DNA of 64,000 nt from a virus. The notes under the pieces are model-generated. The model saw nothing but the letters and a program-made list of their open reading frames with translations. It was not told the origin of the DNA and ran no database searches. Position numbers and translations under genes: made by a program. Location of the stretch: positions 61,828 through 125,827 of the IMG/VR virus record IMGVR_UViG_3300032770_000007; one strand, 5' to 3'. This document shows positions 58,841 through 64,000 of the stretch, piece by piece (the stretch's first letter is position 1; each line of letters starts with the position of its first letter).

Positions 58841-58842
58841 TC

Positions 58843-60567
58843 TTATGCTCCGACTGAACCTACTATGTAGTTGAAGTTTACACCATTGTCCACAGCAATA
58901 AAGTTCAAAAGTATATAGTTGATTGACTGGTTAGGTATGATGTAAATATCACCAACAAACTGATTAGCATTTATTACTGCTGGAGTATTGTTCGTGTCAT
59001 CGCAAACAACTCTAAAGCTGCTGATACCACGACGTCCCTGAACCTGACGTAGGAATGGTGTAACCAGGTTTACAAAAGTTGCTTGTGTAAAGGCATCATT
59101 GAACTCAAATAGTTCAGCCTGTGCTGCCTGTGACAGAGTCTTTTCAAGGACAATAAACAAACGACGAACATTAATGCGACTGAACACAGAAGCATAGTTA
59201 ATGAATGTCTTGTCTCCATATAGCACAGTACCCTGACCAGGGAATGTGACAACAGGATTTATAGCCTGTTGGTATAGACTGTTACGATCAACCAATCCTG
59301 GATTATAAGCCAGATTGATTACATTCAATAGCTGACCTCTACGGAAACCAGCTGGTGACCACCATGGGTCATTGGTATTGTCTGTACGAGCACACAAACC
59401 AGCGACGTCACCATTCAATGGATTCCAACGATACACATTGTTGTATGGATCATATTGATACTTCCAACCTGAGTCAATAAAGGCATAGGTTGAACGTGTA
59501 AGACCCGTTGTGTAGTTTATAATAGAAGCTGGTATGCCTGATGGAGCAGTCACATTAGCAAAAGGAGGAGAAGCAAATACTACAATGTCCTTACGATTGA
59601 TTGCAAGAGCAATTGCACCATTTGTTTCTATCTGACCACCACCACCAACCATGAATAGACTAATGTCTGTGGTAACAGGATCACTGAAGATGTTCTGTGC
59701 TGCTGTTGTATTACCTGATACGATTGTTCCATCAAATCCACCAGACAATGATGAGATATTAGCATTAGCATCAGAAGCTGCTGCAAGATTAACACCATTA
59801 GCTGTCTGGATTGTGACATCCCAACCATTTGCATTAGCATTAGGAATACCAAGATTGTAAATCCACTGAGAGTTCTGGTACAGATATTCCTTGTAATAGT
59901 TACTGATACCAGTTGGACCAATACAGTTGCTCAAACGACTCAGTGAAGGCCATCTCTCAAGAATAGAGTTTGCTGTACCAGTTATCTGACCCAATTTGTC
60001 AACAACAAGCACATGAAGCTCATCACCAGTTACTGTTCCATTAGTTACCTTTGTAACATAAGGAGAAGTATTTGGTGCAAAGCTGAATTGGTTAGCAAAG
60101 TTGTAAAGAGGATCAGAAGTATTTCCTGCATTTGCTGTCCAGGCTGTGCCATTAGCAAATACGATAACTTCAAGAGTATTACCTAGAGCTCCAGCATATC
60201 TTGCAGCAAATCTGTTTGATAGTGTACTTGGATAAACATTGTTGAAGTAATCTGTGGTATTCATGATCAACATTCCAGTGCCATTTGATGTAGCATTGAA
60301 TGTATTTGAACCCAAAGCACGAACTACTTCAAGGTCTTGTGAATACTGTAAGAAGTTCCAGGCTGTGAAGAAACTATTTGCTGTATTAGCATCAGGAGTT
60401 CCAAATATAGAACTCAACTGAGTTGTTGATGTGATCTCTGTAATCTGTAGAATAGGACCCCAGTTAAAGGTTCCTACCAAGGCACCCGTAGAAACACTAA
60501 CAGCAGGAACACCTGTTGTTGTATCTATTTCTGTGGTATATACGCCTGGTGATGTTGGGAATACCAT
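58843..60567 (-). CDS. 18: Tail sheath protein gp18
   Basis: The 574-residue protein begins MVFPTSPGVYTTEIDTTTGV and has the sheath-type C-terminus (SVFSRINVRRLFIVLEKTLS, FEFNDAFTQATFVNLVTPFL, YIIPNQSINYILLNFIA). It is the contractile sheath. GGAGAC stands before the start; CCTAAATA lies 45 bp upstream. Confidence 0.95.
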   Translation of the reverse strand: MVFPTSPGVYTTEIDTTTGVPAVSVSTGALVGTFNWGPILQITEITSTTQLSSIFGTPDANTANSFFTAWNFLQYSQDLEVVRALGSNTFNATSNGTGMLIMNTTDYFNNVYPSTLSNRFAARYAGALGNTLEVIVFANGTAWTANAGNTSDPLYNFANQFSFAPNTSPYVTKVTNGTVTGDELHVLVVDKLGQITGTANSILERWPSLSRLSNCIGPTGISNYYKEYLYQNSQWIYNLGIPNANANGWDVTIQTANGVNLAAASDANANISSLSGGFDGTIVSGNTTAAQNIFSDPVTTDISLFMVGGGGQIETNGAIALAINRKDIVVFASPPFANVTAPSGIPASIINYTTGLTRSTYAFIDSGWKYQYDPYNNVYRWNPLNGDVAGLCARTDNTNDPWWSPAGFRRGQLLNVINLAYNPGLVDRNSLYQQAINPVVTFPGQGTVLYGDKTFINYASVFSRINVRRLFIVLEKTLSQAAQAELFEFNDAFTQATFVNLVTPFLRQVQGRRGISSFRVVCDDTNNTPAVINANQFVGDIYIIPNQSINYILLNFIAVDNGVNFNYIVGSVGA

Positions 60568-60611
60568 GCTAACTGTCTCCGGATATTATGTGTTTAGTTA
60601 TCAATCATGAT

Positions 60612-60619
60612 TATTTAGG
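60612..60619 (-). promoter_or_regulatory. Late-promoter-like box CCTAAATA before gene 18
   Basis: Minus-strand CCTAAATAATC, two mismatches from TATAAATA, 45 bp before the tail sheath gene in a true intergenic gap. Confidence 0.5.
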
Positions 60620-60647
60620 GTTATTGATATTTGTCAAATATTTGTTA

Positions 60648-60914
60648 TTAGTGACCATTTCCGCCTATCCACCAGGTCTGAATGATGTGCCAAACACTTG
60701 CTATTACACCAGCAGCTCCCATGGCCAACCATTTTACTTTCTTCTGTGAGTCTTCTAACTTTGCGATGCGTTGTTCTGTTTCTTTATTGTCATCAGACAA
60801 ACTTTCAAGTTTATCACTGACTGAATTGATTGTGGAGTCTATGGAACCAAGCCTCTCTTTGATCTCTAAGAGAGAGTTTAGAACGAGGTCTTGTTTTTCC
60901 ATGGGTCTATTCAT
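60648..60914 (-). CDS. Coiled-coil plus C-terminal membrane segment protein (XhlA-like)
   Basis: The 88-residue protein is a coiled coil (residues 10-60; INSVSDKLESLSDDNKETEQ) followed by one membrane segment (WLAMGAAGVIASVWHIIQTW). This is the layout of the XhlA/haemolysin holin-like family. Here it is far from the lysis cassette, so a membrane-tethered structural or superinfection role is also possible. Confidence 0.55.
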   Translation of the reverse strand: MNRPMEKQDLVLNSLLEIKERLGSIDSTINSVSDKLESLSDDNKETEQRIAKLEDSQKKVKWLAMGAAGVIASVWHIIQTWWIGGNGH

Positions 60915-60937
60915 CTCTTATTCTTTCCAAGGCCATC

Positions 60938-60945
60938 TATTTAGC
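60938..60945 (-). promoter_or_regulatory. Late-promoter-like box GCTAAATA
   Basis: Minus-strand GCTAAATAGATG, 24 bp before the coiled-coil membrane protein gene and behind the terminator of the upstream unit. Confidence 0.4.
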
Positions 60946-60954
60946 ATTTCTCAC

Positions 60955-60990
60955 AGATAAAAGAAAACACCTGGCTCTCACCAGGTGTTC
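60955..60990 (-). terminator. Rho-independent terminator
   Basis: Minus strand: AACACCTGG-n6-CCAGGTGTT (9 bp) followed by TTCTTTTATC. Ends the transcript of the accessory genes at 61.1-63.9 kb. Confidence 0.85.
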
Positions 60991-60997
60991 TCTTAAG

Positions 60998-61039
60998 GGC
61001 AGCAGGTTGCTGCCTCCACCAGCCAGTTTAGGATCTGGC
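60998..61039 (-). ncRNA. Two further hairpins next to the terminator
   Basis: GGCAGCA-n3-TGCTGCC (60998-61014) and GCCAG-n8-CTGGC (61022-61039). With the terminator, three stems stand in a row in a gap of 142 bp without a gene. May be a stable 3' end or a small RNA. Confidence 0.35.
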
Positions 61040-61056
61040 AACCATTCTATTTATTT

Positions 61057-61305
61057 TCAATCTTCAAGTCGTCCTTTTTTAGTATATCGATATTTGAGAT
61101 AAGAGGAAGTCTTCATATTTTTCGTTTCTGTTATATATTGTTCGTAAGAAGCGATTAAGGCTCCTGATCCTTTATCATACACCAAAGAATGTTCTGGGAA
61201 ACGAAATACCCATACATCATCATATTCCTTATGTTGATCTACCATAATCCATTCACAATCAGATTGGTTCAATCTGAATTTTATTTCTTCTAGATTATAA
61301 TTCAT
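61057..61305 (-). CDS. Hypothetical protein, 82 aa
   Basis: Unrecognised, mixed alpha/beta (MNYNLEEIKFRLNQSDCEWI, VWVFRFPEHSLVYDKGSG), basic end (YLKYRYTKKGRLED). Overlaps the upstream gene by 4 bp. Confidence 0.55.
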   Translation of the reverse strand: MNYNLEEIKFRLNQSDCEWIMVDQHKEYDDVWVFRFPEHSLVYDKGSGALIASYEQYITETKNMKTSSYLKYRYTKKGRLED

Positions 61306-61595
61306 TTTACCCCAAACATGTTGTTTTTAAGAGCAACAGGATCAATCAATCCAATAGATTTAAGTCCATGAAAAATACGTAGACCATTTTCATAATAATA
61401 TTCAGAACAGAACTTTTCATTTGACCCAGATTTCTCATCCTTCTCTAAAGAATACTGCAATACTCCATTTTTGAAAGCCAAAGCAAAACCAGCAAAAATG
61501 ATTATCAAATAATCATTAGAAGTAGTGAAAATATGAAAATCTGGTACTTCACCACCATAAAGTTCTAAAATATCTCTCAACTCTTCTAACTTCAT
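61302..61595 (-). CDS. Hypothetical protein, 97 aa
   Basis: Unrecognised. Begins MKLEELRDILELYGGEVPDF; hydrophobic strand DYLIIIFAGFALAFKNG is followed by a charged part. Probably a small soluble alpha/beta protein. It follows the amidoligase-like gene by 3 bp. Confidence 0.55.
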   Translation of the reverse strand: MKLEELRDILELYGGEVPDFHIFTTSNDYLIIIFAGFALAFKNGVLQYSLEKDEKSGSNEKFCSEYYYENGLRIFHGLKSIGLIDPVALKNNMFGVK

Positions 61596-61598
61596 ACT

Positions 61599-62558
61599 CT
61601 ATACTCTCCTCTTGTTCTTGCCCCAACGAGGCAAAAGATTTCTATTGATGAAAACTTTATATGGAGCAAAGTCAATCCTGATGTCCTGACAAAGTTTCTT
61701 AAATCCATCAATAGCCTGTTGTGGCCGAATCATTTGCAACTCATGATCTGTAATCAATGCTACATTAGTTACATCTCCACGATGCATTCTGTTTTTAACC
61801 CATTTCACATAGGCCATGAGAAACTGTATTTGTAGTTTTTGTTCTTCCCAGGTAGGAGTCATCTCAAAGAAACGAAATTCAAAAGTATTGAGATGAAAAC
61901 AAGACCTGAACATATAATCTTTAGACCAGTCCATGAGTCCAATTATATCACAAGTAGGTGATATCTTAACTTTGACTGGATCAGTATTATAAATCAGTGA
62001 TAGTAAAACTCGAAATAACCCAGGTGAATAGAAGACTACGTCTCTATCAAGATTATCCTCTTCCAATAAGAGGTCTCTCATATATGTTTTCTTATTGATC
62101 AAAACATTCATGGAGTCAACTTCATCCTTCTCACCAAATACCCAGGGCAAGAATGGACGCATTATCAAATCCTTGGCCAATGCTACCTTCAAATATTTGT
62201 CTTTGATCCCCAAGTGAATGTGTGCTCCACCATCCACAGTTTCTGGATGTTTGGGATAACAATCATAAAAATTAAAAATATCACGTACAGCAATACACCA
62301 AGATTCTGCTTCTTGCATTGTGTATAGTTTTGGTGATGATACTTCTATACAATGTACATCATGATGACACGTATAATATTTGATATTTTTATTCTTGAGT
62401 TCTGTTTCAATCAAATCTGTTTTCTCTAATAATAGTACATCCATTTCCTGAGAATGTTGTTCATATAATTCATTGTATGGAGAAGGATTGAAATATTTTT
62501 CCTTGAACTCTGCCGGGACTCCTGTCAACTCAATACCCATGGGATAAGGCAAACGCAT
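61599..62558 (-). CDS. Amidoligase-like (COOH-NH2 ligase) protein, 319 aa
   Basis: MGIELTG (7-13) with a Glu, CIEVSSPKLYTMQEA, GGAHIHLGIKDKYLK (about 110-124) and FHLNTFEFRFFEMTPTWEEQ (about 225-245) fit the sequence plan of the amidoligase_2 branch of the glutamine-synthetase-like ligases: E-x-E, HxH-like HIHLG, and RxFE metal/ATP residues. Such enzymes join amines to carboxylates, for example to modify peptides or cell-wall components. Substrate here is unknown; the call is by motif. Confidence 0.5.
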   Translation of the reverse strand: MRLPYPMGIELTGVPAEFKEKYFNPSPYNELYEQHSQEMDVLLLEKTDLIETELKNKNIKYYTCHHDVHCIEVSSPKLYTMQEAESWCIAVRDIFNFYDCYPKHPETVDGGAHIHLGIKDKYLKVALAKDLIMRPFLPWVFGEKDEVDSMNVLINKKTYMRDLLLEEDNLDRDVVFYSPGLFRVLLSLIYNTDPVKVKISPTCDIIGLMDWSKDYMFRSCFHLNTFEFRFFEMTPTWEEQKLQIQFLMAYVKWVKNRMHRGDVTNVALITDHELQMIRPQQAIDGFKKLCQDIRIDFAPYKVFINRNLLPRWGKNKRRV

Positions 62559-62565
62559 AAATCAC

Positions 62566-62784
62566 TCAATGATCAGCACCAGTCTGATGAAGAAAAACGT
62601 TTTTGACTCTTTCAAAGTCAAAATCTAATGAAATAGTTAAAAACCCCTCTTTCCGTAGATTTGCCAAAGCACATGTTATGGAAGCATTGGCTGATGGTTT
62701 GCTATTGGCCCCACTATAATAACGTAAAGCTTCATTTAGAATAGAAAGTTCAACTCTATTGAGTCTTCTGGGATTTTGTGCCAT
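62566..62784 (-). CDS. Hypothetical protein, 72 aa
   Basis: The start at 62784 (MAQNPRRLNRVELSILNEAL) has AGGAG 7 bp upstream, against an upstream Met at 62826 inside the previous gene. Helical with a winged-helix feeling (SILNEALRYYSG, ITCALANLRKEGFLTIS), perhaps a small DNA-binding protein. Unproven. Confidence 0.5.
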   Translation of the reverse strand: MAQNPRRLNRVELSILNEALRYYSGANSKPSANASITCALANLRKEGFLTISLDFDFERVKNVFLHQTGADH

Positions 62785-62980
62785 TCTTTGACTCCTGTAC
62801 TCTTTTCCAATTTCTATAGTTGACAACTATTTCATCCAGCCACCAATTATTGACTAATGGCTTATCATTCTCTATAACAATACCATAACGTTCCCGGTTC
62901 TTGATTGCCCAGGCCACGAAATCAGAAGGATCAAAATCAGATAGCTCTGCTACCTTATGGAGTTTGTGCCAAAATGCCAT
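62756..62980 (-). CDS. Hypothetical protein, 74 aa
   Basis: Unrecognised. Trp-rich and basic (MAFWHKLHKVAELSDFDPSD, VNNWWLDEIVVNYRNWKRVQ). Overlaps the next gene by 29 bp and abuts the bL12-like gene. Confidence 0.55.
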   Translation of the reverse strand: MAFWHKLHKVAELSDFDPSDFVAWAIKNRERYGIVIENDKPLVNNWWLDEIVVNYRNWKRVQESKNGTKSQKTQ

Positions 62981-63280
62981 TCAACCTTCTCTATAGTCCC
63001 AATTATCACAGTCAATATTATACGTTTTCATGAGTTGCTTGATATGTTCAACAGCATCTCTTAGGCTACAGTTTGTTGCTTCTCTATATGCTTTGATAGC
63101 CTTAATTTTGGTGCCTTTAGTAATAGTTGCATTTGGTCCACCAAGCATGTCTATCAATATCGTATCAGTTGACTCACGACCATTCGCAATACCTTCCTGA
63201 TAGCCACGCATGAAGTCAGCATCATTCTCCAGTTCCTGGATAAGTCTACCAACCAAAACACCTATCCGTCTAGTATTCAT
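62981..63280 (-). CDS. Protein with ribosomal bL12 C-terminal-like segment
   Basis: The C-terminal half (GTKIKAIKAYREATNCSLRD, AVEHIKQLM) follows the pattern of the bL12 C-terminal domain (KI-x-x-IK-x-x-RE-x-T-x-x-x-L-K-x-A-x-x-x-V-E), which recruits translation factors. The N-terminal half is different (MNTRRIGVLVGRLIQELEND). Phages are known to carry bL12-like genes. It might tune translation; identity with true bL12 is partial. Confidence 0.5.
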   Translation of the reverse strand: MNTRRIGVLVGRLIQELENDADFMRGYQEGIANGRESTDTILIDMLGGPNATITKGTKIKAIKAYREATNCSLRDAVEHIKQLMKTYNIDCDNWDYREG

Positions 63281-63364
63281 TATCTCATCATTCCTGTAAT
63301 GGTTTCTATTGTATATTACTGTTTCCAGTATTCTGCCAAAAGTGGTCTATTCATATAAAGTCCA

Positions 63365-63547
63365 TTATTTTTTGATTCCAACAATTTCTTCTATATGAGG
63401 AGATATCAACTTTCCTTCTGAATTATATCTCAACAAAAAATGATAATCTGAAAAATGTATGGAAAGACCATAATGGTCTCCATATATTATAACTTTTATC
63501 CCTTCATCATGAAAGTAGCGTCTCAAAGATTCTATTGATTTGATCAT
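63365..63547 (-). CDS. Hypothetical protein, 60 aa
   Basis: Small protein, beta-rich middle (GIKVIIYGDHYGLSIHFSDY). Begins inside the upstream gene (4 bp overlap). Unrecognised. The 84-bp gap after it shows nothing clear. Confidence 0.5.
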   Translation of the reverse strand: MIKSIESLRRYFHDEGIKVIIYGDHYGLSIHFSDYHFLLRYNSEGKLISPHIEEIVGIKK

Positions 63548-63726
63548 AGATAATCAGCAACATTCCTAATGATGTCTTCTGGAGGAACGCAAAAAACTCC
63601 AAATCCCTTAGTGATAATACTGACTCCCTCTTCTGTGGTTTCCATGACTTTTCCAATCATGATCCCATCCCACATTTTGAACTCAACTAAAGGTCCAACC
63701 ACGACATCAAATTGTTCAAGTGTCAT
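63544..63726 (-). CDS. Hypothetical SH3-like small protein, 60 aa
   Basis: The start at 63726 (MTLEQFDVVVGPLVEFKMWD) follows AGGA by 7 bp and overlaps the upstream stop (ATGA). GKVMETTEEGVSIITKGFGV is typical of small beta-barrels. Unrecognised. Confidence 0.5.
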   Translation of the reverse strand: MTLEQFDVVVGPLVEFKMWDGIMIGKVMETTEEGVSIITKGFGVFCVPPEDIIRNVADYL

Positions 63727-63860
63727 TTTGACGTCCTGTGAAAAGTAAACCACTGAACATAACCATATGGCTTACCCTGTTTGGTCACCTTGATCTGAAC
63801 CCCAAGTGCCCAGCATGGTAACCAAAGAGGCATGAGAAGCAGCATGAATAACAGTTTCAT
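63723..63860 (-). CDS. Small secreted protein with signal peptide, 45 aa
   Basis: ATG at 63860 overlaps the upstream stop (ATGA), with AAGGTG before it. MKLLFMLLLMPLWLPCWALG is a signal peptide (cleavage after CWA likely); the mature part (VQIKVTKQGKPYGYVQWFTF) is about 26 residues. Function unknown; it would act in the periplasm or outer face. Confidence 0.55.
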   Translation of the reverse strand: MKLLFMLLLMPLWLPCWALGVQIKVTKQGKPYGYVQWFTFHRTSK

Positions 63861-64000
63861 AGTTTCACCTTAACATAACAACCAACATGGCTATAGACTA
63901 TTTCAATATCTTGTGGTGTTAGTTTATACTTTTCCTGAAACTGTTTTATGAGTTCCTCAAGTCTATCACCCAAAACAACTTTATCATTCCATAATTCATT
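63857..64000 (-). CDS. C-terminal fragment of a gene entering from the right edge
   Basis: Open frame from the right border to TGA at 63857 without a start codon inside, 47 residues seen (NELWNDKVVLGDRLEELIKQ, FQEKYKLTPQDIEIVYSHVG). Charged, helical. No function can be given from this part. Confidence 0.55.
   Translation of the reverse strand, partial: NELWNDKVVLGDRLEELIKQFQEKYKLTPQDIEIVYSHVGCYVKVKL

Noticed and set aside
1-64000. CRISPR arrays, insertion sequences, integrase or attachment sites
   Set aside because: No regularly spaced repeats, transposase-like genes, terminal inverted repeats or integrase-like proteins were seen; the only mobile genes are homing endonucleases.

Overview
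This window is part of the genome of a large contractile-tailed phage of the T4 superfamily (Caudoviricetes, myovirus morphology). Essentially every gene lies on the minus strand, genes are tightly packed (many ATGA or TAATG stop/start overlaps), and the DNA is AT-rich. Recognisable T4 core genes are gp18, gp19, gp20, gp21, gp22, gp23, gp41, gp43, gp44, gp45, gp46, gp47, gp55, gp62, RegA, UvsW, UvsX and UvsY. A spanin pair indicates a Gram-negative host. Several accessory families (DUF6267-like, HxGH nucleotidyltransferase-kinase, CobS/MoxR ATPase, Sm-like proteins, peptide deformylase) are ones I associate with aquatic T4-like phages, but the host cannot be named from sequence alone.

Layout in window coordinates. 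1-2351: a homing endonuclease and a lysis cassette (endolysin, holin, i-spanin, o-spanin). 2360-9494: virion-associated proteins, including a small protein that copies the N-arm of the major capsid protein, a nucleotidase, and large basic proteins with T4-type prohead-protease sites. 9681-12891: a three-gene nucleotide-sugar operon resembling 3,6-dideoxyhexose synthesis. 12909-20149: recombination/replication (gp41, UvsX, DNA polymerase). 20153-26408: glycosyltransferases, a methyltransferase, vWA, phosphoesterase, dCMP deaminase. 26516-30072: RegA, gp62, gp44 and gp45, interleaved with tiny membrane-protein genes. 30389-36496: a predicted DNA-base hypermodification cluster (dNMP kinase, glycosyltransferase, P-loop kinase, thymine pyrophosphorylase-like protein, PLP enzyme, zinc-ribbon-like peptide, TET/JBP dioxygenase). 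36692-40605: a more GC-rich MoxR-type ATPase plus metallopeptidase/vWA unit with its own promoters. 40800-48227: peptide deformylase, gp46, gp47, late sigma gp55, UvsW, UvsY. 48256-60567: capsid and tail genes, interrupted by homing endonucleases. 60648-64000: small accessory genes, an amidoligase-like protein and a bL12-like protein.

How it works together: the replisome, recombination and late-transcription genes (gp45 clamp and gp55 sigma) resemble T4. Sites reading CATAAATA, CCTAAATA or TATAAATA stand before structural genes, as expected for gp55-dependent late promoters. A different, sigma70-like promoter with a long shared -35 block occurs three times around 38.3-40.8 kb. The TET/JBP, kinase, pyrophosphorylase and PLP genes together suggest that the phage oxidises thymine (or methylcytosine) in its DNA and then decorates it.

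Sequence-level surprises: gp47 needs a +1 frameshift to include its first metal-binding motif. The portal gene has no ATG/GTG/TTG start at its conserved N-terminus and appears to begin at AUU. About ten genes of 31-58 codons sit in the gaps between larger genes.
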